From Desulfobulbaceae bacterium (lineage in GTDB: Bacteria > Desulfobacterota > Desulfobulbia > Desulfobulbales > SURF-16): a DNA stretch of 64,000 nucleotides. Positions 45,785-54,304 of this stretch are shown here, in pieces; within the stretch, counting starts at the first letter, position 1, and each line of letters begins with the position of its first letter. Position numbers and translations under genes: made by a program. The notes under the pieces are model-generated. The model saw only the letters and a program-made list of their open reading frames with translations. It made no database searches and was not told the origin of the DNA. Where the stretch lies: the NCBI GenBank assembly GCA_002868945.1, contig PKTX01000020.1:54513-118512 (forward strand), in the 5' to 3' direction.

Positions 45785-47989
45785 TTAGGCTTTCACGAGT
45801 TTTACAAAGTTGTTGCGCATACCGCTACAACCAGTCTCAGGATCAACGGCCAGCTTGGTGATCAGGGATTGATCATCAATACCGTTACCCGCACCGACGC
45901 TCAAGGCAGGGTTCCTGGAACCATAGCCATGCGCCATGTAGACGCTGTCCTTGCGGATACCAGGGGTCACCTTAACCCAGGTCGTGTTGCGGGACTTGAC
46001 GCCCTCGCTGTTTACGCAATAAACTCGGTAGCCATCCTTGAGGCCCAGCTTATCGGCCATTTCATCATTGATCCACACCGGATTTTCAGGCATCTCATGG
46101 TGGAGCCAGACATTATTCTGGCTACGGTTGAAGGTGTGCACAGGTGAACGGCCGTAGAGCAGGCGGAAATAGCCGTCAGGCACCTCTTCCACAGGGATAT
46201 ATGTGGGAGCAGCCGGATAGCCGTAATCACCGATCTCCTCGTTGTAGAAGAAGACCTCCAGATCCTCGGGAACACCGTAAGGATCCTTGCCGGGCTGGAG
46301 GTGAATACCATCCTCGGCAATCAGTTTGGCAATGGAGAGGCCGGCGCCGGCAAGCTGCTTGTCAACCATTTCCGGCAGGGTGTTAACGGGAATTTTATCG
46401 CCATAGCCCATGCGTTTGGCAATTTCGTTGGTGATATAGACCTGATCCTTCCGCTCGAAATCGGCCATAATCATGGGCATACGGGCAGAGATATACTGCT
46501 GCTGCTTGCCGGAGAGATCCCACTGGGTGCCCTTCTTGATATAGTCATAGCGTTCAAGATAACTGGCCTCAGGCAGCAGGATATCGGCATACATGGTGAT
46601 ATCGGTGGGCATGACGTCAACACACATGACAAAATCCATCTGCATGAGCATATCAATGGTCTTTTGCGGCTTGGGTATGGTCTGCAGGGGATTCTGACCC
46701 CAGATAACGCACGACTTGATAGGATAGGGCTTGCCGCTGATGGCCGCATCGCGGATGAGCTCGGTGGGGGTGCCAGGAGGTGCGAAATGGTACTTGTCGG
46801 CCATGCGATGCAGGGCCTCGCCATGATGGTCGCCCCTGGGCCAGGTAATGGAACCGACACCCTTGGGCCCCTTGCCCTTGACAAAACCACCCTTGACGCC
46901 GATGGCACCGAGCAGACCCATCAGACAGGCCAGGGCGCGTTGACGCTGAAAGTCATTGCCATACCAGCTGACGTGCCGACCGGGATGGATGGAAACATGC
47001 GGCGCATTATCGGCCAGCAGATTGGCAACACGTTTGATCTGTTCAGCAGGAACGTCACAGGTCTTGGCAGCCTTTTCCACACTCCATTCGGCAATGGCAT
47101 CCTTGAATTCGTCAAACCCGATACCATACCTGTCAATGAAGGACTTGTTGTGTTTGTCCTGCTGGATGATGTAATTCATCATGCCCAGCATCAGGGCGGT
47201 ATCAGTACCCGGCTTAACCGGTACCCACTCATCGGACTTGGCGGCAGAGGCGGAGAAGCGCGGATCAACAATGACCAGTTTGGCGCCGTTTTCCAGGCCT
47301 TTCAGGTAACGCTTGACATGGGAGACATGGACATTCTCACCAAAATGGCCACCAAGGACAAAGATAACCTTGGCGTTGGCCATATCGACATTTTCACCCG
47401 GAGGGGTGCCGATGGTATACAAGAAGGCGGTGTCGCGGATACCACGGCACTGGAAGAAGGACGCCTCGCTGACATTATGGGTACCAACCGTCTTCTCCAG
47501 GAAATGCATGGGGTATTTGGCAGAGGCACCATGGGGAAAGACGCTGATGCCCTTGGCACCATACTTGGTCTCCGTGGCCTTCAGCTTCTTGGCACACTCG
47601 TCCAGGGCCTCATCCCAGGAAATTCTCTTCCACTTGGGGGCGCCGCGCTTACCGACATTTTTCATGGGATACTTAAGACGATCGCGGTCATAAAGCAGCT
47701 GCACACCGGCATTGCCACGGGCGCAGATGGACTGGCCATTATCAATGGACTTGGGGTTACCCTCAAGCTTCATGAGGCGGTTGCCCCTGACCTTGCCCAC
47801 CAGCTGGCAACGCCAGAAACACATCTCACAGACACCACCAACCCTGGTCTCATCGGCCATGGTGCCGGATGGTGTAAATGGCGATTTGGCAACGCCGGCC
47901 TCTGCGGTGACAACTTTGGACAGCGGCACAGAGGCTGCTGCAAGCGACGCCGTTTGCAGGAATTTACGTCTTGTTAAATTGAAAGCCAT
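45785..47989 (-). CDS. Tat-exported molybdopterin oxidoreductase catalytic subunit (PsrA/PhsA/ArrA-like)
   Basis: This 734-residue DMSO-reductase-family enzyme starts with the Tat signal NLTRRKFLQTASLAAASVP. A [4Fe-4S] motif CEMCFWRCQLVGKV...GQSICARGNAG follows. The likely Mo ligand is the Cys in FFQCRGIRDT near residue 180. Bis-MGD-binding stretches such as LVIVDPRFSASA, HPGRHVSWYG and SCVIWGQNPLQ are recognisable. A cysteine ligand fits the polysulfide/thiosulfate/arsenate/selenate reductase branch. Which sulfur or oxyanion compound it uses cannot be told. An operator-like palindrome lies 30 bp upstream, and torD is encoded just beyond. Confidence 0.88.
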   Translation of the reverse strand: MAFNLTRRKFLQTASLAAASVPLSKVVTAEAGVAKSPFTPSGTMADETRVGGVCEMCFWRCQLVGKVRGNRLMKLEGNPKSIDNGQSICARGNAGVQLLYDRDRLKYPMKNVGKRGAPKWKRISWDEALDECAKKLKATETKYGAKGISVFPHGASAKYPMHFLEKTVGTHNVSEASFFQCRGIRDTAFLYTIGTPPGENVDMANAKVIFVLGGHFGENVHVSHVKRYLKGLENGAKLVIVDPRFSASAAKSDEWVPVKPGTDTALMLGMMNYIIQQDKHNKSFIDRYGIGFDEFKDAIAEWSVEKAAKTCDVPAEQIKRVANLLADNAPHVSIHPGRHVSWYGNDFQRQRALACLMGLLGAIGVKGGFVKGKGPKGVGSITWPRGDHHGEALHRMADKYHFAPPGTPTELIRDAAISGKPYPIKSCVIWGQNPLQTIPKPQKTIDMLMQMDFVMCVDVMPTDITMYADILLPEASYLERYDYIKKGTQWDLSGKQQQYISARMPMIMADFERKDQVYITNEIAKRMGYGDKIPVNTLPEMVDKQLAGAGLSIAKLIAEDGIHLQPGKDPYGVPEDLEVFFYNEEIGDYGYPAAPTYIPVEEVPDGYFRLLYGRSPVHTFNRSQNNVWLHHEMPENPVWINDEMADKLGLKDGYRVYCVNSEGVKSRNTTWVKVTPGIRKDSVYMAHGYGSRNPALSVGAGNGIDDQSLITKLAVDPETGCSGMRNNFVKLVKA

Positions 47990-48018
47990 ATTCTCTTACC
48001 TCCCTCAGGTTTTAATTA

Positions 48019-48039
48019 TTTGAAACACAAAGTTTCAAA
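48019..48039. promoter_or_regulatory. Palindrome TTTGAAAC-N5-GTTTCAAA upstream of the molybdoenzyme operon
   Basis: A perfect 8-bp inverted repeat with a 5-nt spacer lies 30-50 bp before the A-subunit ATG, in AT-rich DNA. Size and place suit an operator for a dimeric helix-turn-helix regulator. It does not match the FNR or CRP consensus. Confidence 0.55.
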
Positions 48040-48057
48040 AAAATATGCTTTTTTTTT

Positions 48058-48203
48058 AGGGTATCTTGAATAAGTAGATGTTTTTGTTCGAGTTTGAGAA
48101 GCATAGAAAATAAAAACCGCAGCATATCGGGCATATGTGAGGATTTTAATTTTCGTAGCGCCGAAAAAATCGAGCAAAACAGCAATTATTCAAGATGGCC
48201 TTT
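48058..48203. repeat. Mosaic interspersed repeat, family A (without cassette)
   Basis: AGGGTATCTTGAATAAG at the left and CAATTATTCAAGATGGCC at the right are inverted ends. The interior (GTTCGAGTTTGAGAAGCAT, GCATATCGGGCATATGTGAG, TTTTCGTAGCG) is the reverse complement of the 30472-30669 element minus its 51-bp cassette. Confidence 0.85.
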
Positions 48204-48205
48204 AG

Positions 48206-48413
48206 TGCCTCTCCACACATGGTCCTCTCGGAGTCTCGTAAACTCGCTTACCGGCCCGAACTCCCGGAGTCTGGCGAGCTCATTTACCTCGTCATGCTCA
48301 AAAAATAATGCTCGGAGATAGGCGAAACGAAGTGGAGACTCCGATATCGCATATATGCCTCTGCTTATTTTTTTCGCACCCCTTGGTCTCGAAGGAAATG
48401 ACCTGTTGCTGGA
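48206..48413. repeat. Mosaic interspersed repeat, family B (reverse orientation)
   Basis: It abuts the family A copy. It matches 44454-44697 in reverse complement: GCTCAAAAAATAATGCTCGG, GACTCCGATATCGCATATATG and GAAATGACCTGTT. It lacks the cassette and has an extra CTCGGAGTCTCGTAAACTCGC segment shared with 7681-7740. Confidence 0.82.
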
Positions 48414-48472
48414 TAGTCACTTTTCAGACTGTTGACCGCCCTGCGGCATATTGACACAAGGCAGTCTTTATT

Positions 48473-49048
48473 TCAAGCGGCCTGCTCAGAGTCCGCCGTC
48501 GTCTCATCTCTGGTAAAAAAATCAATAACGGCAACCACTGATTTTATATATGGATCAGCGCCCTCCTTGAGAACAAGGTCCCGAAATGGCGCAAACCAGG
48601 GGCGAAAATAGCTCCGCAAAAACTCCTCGCTGGCCCCCTCTTCCTCCTCCTCTCTGAGCGCCATGAAATCAAGCTCAGTGACAAGATAATCGGGAAACTC
48701 GTTTGTCGTAATATCAAAACCGTGTTTGCGATAATGCTCCCGGGTCTTTTCCGCCGTAACGCTATTTAGGGTTCCATCAATATAGATAGAGGCATAGGGT
48801 GGTGCAATGACATGGGGTACACCATTTATAAAAAGACGGGTATACTCAACCTGCACCTCTTCAAGAGCGGCGTCCGTCATTTCTGCCGGCAGAGATGCCT
48901 GCTGCTCTCGCCAGCCCAGTTGGCCCAGCAACTCTTTATAGACGCAGAGAAAATCATCATTAAACCATGATGCTTGAGGATAGCGCATTGCCTGCGCCAG
49001 AAAACGAAAAATTTCGGCAAGCCTGAGCGGCTCAGCTGTGGTTGACAT
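48473..49048 (-). CDS. torD: TorD-family molybdoenzyme chaperone
   Basis: This 191-residue all-helical protein of the TorD/DmsD/NarJ superfamily binds Tat signal peptides of molybdoenzymes and holds them for cofactor loading. Visible: YTRLFINGVPHVIAPPYASIY near residue 75, where this family has its core (Y.RLF......PPY.S.Y), and ELDFMALREEE further on. An acidic run EEEEEG follows. It is encoded upstream of, and on the same strand as, the exported molybdoenzyme, its presumed client. The two are separated by repeats. Confidence 0.85.
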   Translation of the reverse strand: MSTTAEPLRLAEIFRFLAQAMRYPQASWFNDDFLCVYKELLGQLGWREQQASLPAEMTDAALEEVQVEYTRLFINGVPHVIAPPYASIYIDGTLNSVTAEKTREHYRKHGFDITTNEFPDYLVTELDFMALREEEEEGASEEFLRSYFRPWFAPFRDLVLKEGADPYIKSVVAVIDFFTRDETTADSEQAA

Positions 49049-49378
49049 AAGATACCATGTGTTGCCTGAAAATCACGACGACGCCGGGATCACGGACAGG
49101 AGAGTTAGGACCATGATTTGCGAGAGTGTTTCCCCCCTTAACAACAAAAAAAGAAGCCGAGCATGGTCCTGGCGCGGCAACTTCTTTCCTTGATACAAGG
49201 TAACGATTTTTTTAACACAAGTTACCAAGAGCGCAAATGTGGCAAATTGTCGCACAAGTCGATTTTCTCCTTTTTTTTCAAGGGAATCCCCATGCACAGA
49301 ATAAGGCCGGGCGGTTTTCGCCTTGCGCTGTTATTTTATTGCTTTTACAAATTTCCCATACATCGTAAATAGAAGGGC
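49049..49378. other. Divergent promoter region of torD and regBA
   Basis: No gene. It contains an imperfect hairpin with an A-tract at 49144-49189, an inverted repeat GGTAAC...GTTACC (49199-49226), and the motif at 49238-49258 described separately. Confidence 0.5.
49238..49258. promoter_or_regulatory. Candidate RegA-type binding site upstream of regB
   Basis: GTGGC-N5-GTCGC followed by ACAAG resembles the GCGNC-spacer-GNCGC pattern of RegA/PrrA sites. Sixteen of 21 positions, including an uninterrupted TTGTCGCACA, recur at 56413-56433 before the NosL/ABC operon. It lies about 120 bp upstream of regB. Confidence 0.45.
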
Positions 49379-50734
49379 ATGCAATCACACTTCTTTGCCA
49401 GCCTTGATCCGCAACAAAACATCTATGACACCAGACGCATCGGCCTACTCTGGCTGATCAAACTGCGCTGGTGGGCGGTTGCCGGCCAGATCATCACCAT
49501 TGCCATCGGTGCCTTTTTCTTCAGACTCACCCTGCCCCTTGCCGCGATAAGTGTGGTGATCGGCATTGAAGTCATCACCAACATGGCCCTGGCCGGCCAC
49601 CTCAGGGCGCATCATTCGCCACCGGCACGGTACCTCCTCCCCTTTACCCTCTATGCCGACATCGCCCTATTGACCAGCCTGCTTTTTATTACCGGCGGCA
49701 CCATGAACCCCTTCACCTTTCTATACCTGGTTCACATAACCCTGGGTGCCATCCTTCTCTCCGGTCCGGCCGCCTGGGGACTGAGCAGCGCCACCATCCT
49801 TTTCTACGGCATGATGTTTGTCCCCGGCTTGTTGCAACAAGAATCGACAACCACCTCGCAAGAGATCATGAGCGTCTGCACCATCACCAACATGAACATG
49901 AACCTCCACCTGCAGGGCATGTGGTTTGCCTATGCGGTGAGCGCCGTTCTCATCACCTTTTTCGCCTCACGCATTCAACAATCGCTCAGCGAATACCACC
50001 AGACCATCACCACGCTGAGACAGGAGAAGGAGCAAAACGACAAAATCAGCGCCCTGGCCACCCTGGCCGCCGGGGCCGCCCATGAACTGTCCACCCCCCT
50101 GGCCACCATCAGTGTGGCCTCCGGGGAAATACTCTACAGCTGTCAAAACAACATCCATGACGACAATCTCCTGGAAGATGCCCGGCTCATCCGTGAGCAA
50201 ACCAGGCGCTGCAAGGACATACTCTTCCAGATGTCGGCTGAGGCAGGGGCCGTACAGGGAGAAAAACATCTGGCCACCACCATCGACGCACTCATCAAAA
50301 ACGCCCTGGCACTGCTCGGCACCAGGCCGCCGCGCCTCACCATTGACAACCAGCTTGCCGACATGACCATCCAGGCGCCACCCCACACCGTTGCCTGGGC
50401 CCTTAAGGGACTGCTTGCCAATGCAGTTGATGCAACTGACCCTGACAATGAAATCATCCTTGAATGCAGGGAAGAGGCCGAGTACATTTGTTTCACCGTT
50501 ATTGACCATGGTTGCGGTATGCCTTCTGATGTCGCCAAGCAGGCTCCGGAACCATTCTTCACCACAAAACCGGTGGGCAAGGGCATGGGACTCGGTCTTT
50601 TCCTGGCAAAATCCCTGGCCGCCCAGCTGCAAGGGGATCTGCGGATCAACACCAGCGAGGGCCAGGGAACCTCCGTCACCATGTCCTTTAAAAAATCCGC
50701 CATCACCCCAGCATCCGCCGAAATGGAGGCCTGA
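49379..50734 (+). CDS. regB: RegB/PrrB-type redox sensor histidine kinase
   Basis: This 451-residue membrane kinase has an N-terminal half with about six membrane segments carrying the conserved quinone-binding heptapeptide GGTMNPF (near residue 105) of RegB. The kinase half has the H-box LAAGAAHELSTPLATI (His about residue 237), an N-box LLANAVDAT, and G-boxes DHGCGMP and GKGMGLGLFLAKSLA. RegB senses the quinone pool and redox state and phosphorylates RegA. AGAAGG precedes the ATG, and regA starts seven bases after the stop. The Cys in SCQNNIH lies just after the H-box, near where RegB's redox cysteine sits. Confidence 0.9.
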   Translation: MQSHFFASLDPQQNIYDTRRIGLLWLIKLRWWAVAGQIITIAIGAFFFRLTLPLAAISVVIGIEVITNMALAGHLRAHHSPPARYLLPFTLYADIALLTSLLFITGGTMNPFTFLYLVHITLGAILLSGPAAWGLSSATILFYGMMFVPGLLQQESTTTSQEIMSVCTITNMNMNLHLQGMWFAYAVSAVLITFFASRIQQSLSEYHQTITTLRQEKEQNDKISALATLAAGAAHELSTPLATISVASGEILYSCQNNIHDDNLLEDARLIREQTRRCKDILFQMSAEAGAVQGEKHLATTIDALIKNALALLGTRPPRLTIDNQLADMTIQAPPHTVAWALKGLLANAVDATDPDNEIILECREEAEYICFTVIDHGCGMPSDVAKQAPEPFFTTKPVGKGMGLGLFLAKSLAAQLQGDLRINTSEGQGTSVTMSFKKSAITPASAEMEA

Positions 50735-50740
50735 AAGACA

Positions 50741-51268
50741 ATGCCAACCATTCTTCTTGTTGACGATGAAGATATCTTCCGCAACCGCCTGGCCAAGGCC
50801 CTTGAGCGTCGTGGTTTCAGTGTGGAAACAGCCAGTAACTACCTTGGTGCCGTGGAGATTATTGCCCGCCACAAGCCCGATTACGCTGTTATTGACCTTA
50901 AAATGGAGGGCAAATCAGGACTTGACGTCATCCGCACTGGCATGCGCCACCATCCGCAGCTCAGGGCCGTGGTCCTCACCGGTTATGGCTCCATTGCCAC
51001 CGCCACCAAGGCCATTAAACTGGGCGCCATCGGTTACCTGACAAAACCGGCCGAGGTAGAGGATATTATTGCCGCCTTTGAGGCGGACGAGCTCAGCGAT
51101 CTCACCGACGAGAACATCAACGCCCCCTCCCTGGCCCGCGTGGAATGGGAGCATATCAGCCGCGTTTTATCCGACTGCAACAATAATATCTCCCAGGCCG
51201 CCAAAAAACTTGGCATCCATCGTCGTACCCTGCAGCGTAAACTGCAGAAATTCCCCCCCACCCTCTGA
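50741..51268 (+). CDS. regA: RegA/PrrA/ActR-type response regulator
   Basis: This 175-residue regulator has a receiver domain (ILLVDDEDIFRNRLAKAL, phospho-Asp in YAVIDLKMEGKSG, Lys in YLTKPA). The C-terminal Fis-type helix-turn-helix is nearly identical to the RegA consensus (LARVEWEHI, NISQAAKKLGIHRRTLQRKL). RegA controls energy and redox genes in proteobacteria. GGAGG lies upstream of ATG. Likely targets nearby are its own promoter, torD, and the 51-59 kb cluster, judging from a shared motif. Confidence 0.92.
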   Translation: MPTILLVDDEDIFRNRLAKALERRGFSVETASNYLGAVEIIARHKPDYAVIDLKMEGKSGLDVIRTGMRHHPQLRAVVLTGYGSIATATKAIKLGAIGYLTKPAEVEDIIAAFEADELSDLTDENINAPSLARVEWEHISRVLSDCNNNISQAAKKLGIHRRTLQRKLQKFPPTL

Positions 51269-51378
51269 CGGCTGCCTAACCCTCACATTCTGGACGGTGT
51301 TTGCCGGCATCCGGCAAACACCGTTGCCACAGACGACCACCAAGGTGTGCGCAGCAGGTTTCTTGACGGCAAGAGGGA

Positions 51379-52389
51379 CTAGCCCTCCCCTCCGGCTACC
51401 AGATAGAGAAGATAGTGCCAGGCCGACAGGGTGCTGTAGAGCAGCAGGGCACCCAGGGAAACCGCCACCATCACTCTCTGCAGTTCGGCCACCCGCCGGC
51501 CCAGGCCCGGTCTGCTCTTCACCAACTCAACCACCATGGCCATCACCCCGCAGAAGACGCTGAAGAAAAGGGGAATATAGAGCAGGAAGCCGAAGTAGCC
51601 ATACTCCTTTTTCAACATACAAAAGGGGCAGTTATGAAAGGGCATGGCATAGATATAGGATGAGATCTCGGCAACCAGGGTGGTCAAGGCCAGCCCGAAA
51701 AAGAGGAGCATGCCCACGCCATAGAGCAGATAGAAAAAGGCCTGCCGACGCCTCCAGGCCACAAGGCCTGCAGCAAAGAGCAGAGCGGCCCAGCCATAAT
51801 GGAGCAGCAAGAGGCCCTGGCCATGCCGCCCGCCAACAAGGTTCTGGACCGTGCCGCTCGGAGCGGCATCAAAGATAATGGCGCAACAGGAGGTAATGAT
51901 ATCGGGCTGCAGGGCGGTCAGGTAGAGGATGAGCAGGACGGCATCCGCCACCACAAAGGGCAGCAGACAGAGCAGCAAGATATACTTGAACCGCACCAGA
52001 GGATACGTTTCACTGCTGATATCAAGCTGGTGAAAGACAATCCAGCCACCATACAAAAAAATACCGGTGCCCTTGACCGCCAGCAGCGGGAGGCCATAGT
52101 CATTGGCCAACAAGGAGCCGGTGGCGCACATGGCGCCGGCCAGCATGCCGGAAAAGTGGTCGGCCGCCAGGACAAAAAGAAACAGCGAGATGACCTGAAA
52201 GGCCAGGCCATACTGGACCAGGGTGGAAGACAACCAGATTTCCGCCTCCAACCCTATCTGCCTGGCACTGTCACTGGCCGGCTGCCAGGAGCGCATAACC
52301 CGGAGCGCCGTTTTAGAGGCCATGCCCAGCAGAAAGAGGCTGAGCCCGGCAAGCAGACAGAGAGCCAGGCTCCAGGGATTAACAAGCAT
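51379..52389 (-). CDS. Polytopic membrane protein with a CPFC motif, end of the NosL/ABC operon
   Basis: This 336-residue protein of no recognised family has about eight hydrophobic segments. One loop has FHNCPFCMLKKEYGY near residue 260, a CxxC pair next to His that could be redox-active or bind metal. Another loop has SCCAIIFD near residue 165. The start overlaps the ABC ATPase gene by 11 bases, so it belongs to the same transcript as two ATPases, a permease, NosL and a TlpA-like protein. A role in metal or electron transfer across the membrane is an inference from context only. Confidence 0.7.
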   Translation of the reverse strand: MLVNPWSLALCLLAGLSLFLLGMASKTALRVMRSWQPASDSARQIGLEAEIWLSSTLVQYGLAFQVISLFLFVLAADHFSGMLAGAMCATGSLLANDYGLPLLAVKGTGIFLYGGWIVFHQLDISSETYPLVRFKYILLLCLLPFVVADAVLLILYLTALQPDIITSCCAIIFDAAPSGTVQNLVGGRHGQGLLLLHYGWAALLFAAGLVAWRRRQAFFYLLYGVGMLLFFGLALTTLVAEISSYIYAMPFHNCPFCMLKKEYGYFGFLLYIPLFFSVFCGVMAMVVELVKSRPGLGRRVAELQRVMVAVSLGALLLYSTLSAWHYLLYLVAGGEG

Positions 52390-53062
52390 CCTTGGTCACC
52401 CGGCCGTCATGCACACCATAAACCCTGTCCACCCCGGCCGCTTCCGTGACCAGGGGATCATGGGAGGCCATGATAATGGTTCTCCCCTCCTCTTTAAGGG
52501 CCAGCATATCGGCCAGAAAATCCCGGCTCAACCTGCTGTCGAGATGGGCGGTGGGCTCATCCGCCAGGATAATGGGCGGATCATTGATCAGGGCCCTGGC
52601 AATGGCCACCCTCTGCAGCTCGCCACCCGATATCTCACCGGCGGGAAAATTGCGGCGATGGGCGATGCCATATCGTTCCAGCAGGGGTTCGGCCAGGGCC
52701 CGCCGCTCCTTTGGCGACATGCCCAACGGCAGCAGGGGCAGCACCACGTTTTCAAACACCGAAATCCTCGGCAGGATATTGAAGCGCTGGAAGATAAAGC
52801 CAATGGTGCGCCGGCGATGCATGGTCAAAAAGCGATCCGGCAATCTGGCCAGCTGGCGACCGGCAATCACCGCCCTGCCGCTGGTGGGCGGATAGATGCA
52901 GCCGATGATGGCCAGCAGGGTTGACTTGCCGGAGCCACTGGGCCCCTTGAGACAGACCATGGCGCCTGCCTCCACGGCCATTTCCACCTTATCCAGGGCC
53001 GTGACCTCGTTCACCCGACCCTGGTTATAGATCTTGACGATATTTTCCAGCTCAATCAGCAT
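52379..53062 (-). CDS. ABC transporter ATP-binding protein (MacB/LolD class), copy 1
   Basis: This 227-residue ATPase has Walker A GPSGSGKST, the Q-loop in GFIFQRFNIL, signature ISGGELQRVAIARAL, Walker B IILADEPTAHLD, and an H-loop in IMASHD. The sequence is of the LolD/MacB/FtsE type that pairs with FtsX-like permeases. It is encoded two bases downstream of permease 1 (53065-54246), its probable partner. Confidence 0.92.
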   Translation of the reverse strand: MLIELENIVKIYNQGRVNEVTALDKVEMAVEAGAMVCLKGPSGSGKSTLLAIIGCIYPPTSGRAVIAGRQLARLPDRFLTMHRRRTIGFIFQRFNILPRISVFENVVLPLLPLGMSPKERRALAEPLLERYGIAHRRNFPAGEISGGELQRVAIARALINDPPIILADEPTAHLDSRLSRDFLADMLALKEEGRTIIMASHDPLVTEAAGVDRVYGVHDGRVTKDAC

Positions 53063-53064
53063 GC

Positions 53065-54246
53065 CTATCCCCCCATGGCCGCATCGGTTGCCACGGCAGC
53101 GCAGCGCCAGGCAGGCACGACAGTGGCCGCCAGGTAGGGCAGTACGGAGAGACAGAAAATCAAGAGCAGATCGCCGCCCTGGACAATGGGCACCAGATCA
53201 AAGCCGGGCCGCAGCACCGACCAACCCATCATCACCGGCCGAAAAAGCGCGGCCTGGAAATAACCGACATGCACATAGGCAAGGATGGCGCCAGCGGCAA
53301 AGGCGAGCAGGGAGAGGGCAAAGCCCTCCCAGAAGCGGACCTGGAGGACGTCAGGCGTCTGCCAGCCCAAAATCTTCAGTATGGAGATCTCCCGGCGCTC
53401 CTCGGGCGACATGCCCGAGGCCTTGTCCCAGGCCAAAATGATAAAGGCGCTGAGGGCGCTCAGCAGGCAGATGGCGGCAACACCGGAGCGCCAACTGAAG
53501 ACGGCCTGGTATGTCCCCTGGATCTGGGGCCTGGTCACCACCCGGGTATCGGGAAGGCGCTCGGATATCTTCCTGGCAACCGTGGCGATCTCCAGGGGGT
53601 TTACCACCTCAACGAGAAGATCCGTGGCCAGATCATCGGCCAGACCAAAGAGGTCCCGACCATCTGCAATATCAAGCAGCACCAAGTCATAGGTGAGGAT
53701 ATTGGTCTCCGGCGCAAAGATACCGGCCACGGCAAAACTCTTTAAGGTCAGGTCATCCCGGAAGAAGGAAAAGGTGCGCCGGCCGCCCAGATCAAGATCC
53801 TTGACAACCCCCTGACCAATCACCGCCCTGCCCTGTTCACCCTGCTGCCAGAAAGCTCCCTCGGCCAGGGGCTCCCGGCCCAACTCCGGATCACCGGCCA
53901 GGGCCATGACCGTGATATTGGCACCGGTCACCTCATTATAGTGATAGCCCCAGACCCGCGGACTCACCCGGCGCACCCCGAAAATCCCCCTGATCCGCTC
54001 GGCATAGGTCAGCGGCATGCTCTCCTGGCGGCCTGCAACCATGCGCTGCACGGTAATTTCCGGGGTCTGGCGCAAGGTGGTCTGTGCCGCGACCTGAAGA
54101 GAGCGGCTCAAAAAGAGAAACGAGGCCAACAGAAAAATGACCAGGGAAAAAACCAGAAAGACGCTGATATTCTTGCCCTTGCGACGCCACAGGGAGGCCA
54201 GGGCATAATCGAGCAGATTGCGCTGCTTTTCAAAGTACTTCTTCAT
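53065..54246 (-). CDS. FtsX/MacB-type ABC transporter permease, copy 1
   Basis: This 393-residue permease has one N-terminal membrane helix (about 27-50), a large periplasmic domain (50-250), and three C-terminal helices, the FtsX/MacB layout. It has the typical EERREISILKILGWQ coupling segment near residue 285. Unlike permease 2, it lacks the GCC motif in the periplasmic domain. Such mechanotransmission transporters move lipoproteins, peptides or metals, or deliver work to periplasmic partners. No MacA adaptor is present. Confidence 0.88.
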   Translation of the reverse strand: MKKYFEKQRNLLDYALASLWRRKGKNISVFLVFSLVIFLLASFLFLSRSLQVAAQTTLRQTPEITVQRMVAGRQESMPLTYAERIRGIFGVRRVSPRVWGYHYNEVTGANITVMALAGDPELGREPLAEGAFWQQGEQGRAVIGQGVVKDLDLGGRRTFSFFRDDLTLKSFAVAGIFAPETNILTYDLVLLDIADGRDLFGLADDLATDLLVEVVNPLEIATVARKISERLPDTRVVTRPQIQGTYQAVFSWRSGVAAICLLSALSAFIILAWDKASGMSPEERREISILKILGWQTPDVLQVRFWEGFALSLLAFAAGAILAYVHVGYFQAALFRPVMMGWSVLRPGFDLVPIVQGGDLLLIFCLSVLPYLAATVVPAWRCAAVATDAAMGG

Positions 54247-54304
54247 TGATCGACTCGTAAAAAGTCAACTCCGTTGATGGCTAAACATAAAGACGCCCAC
54301 TGCT

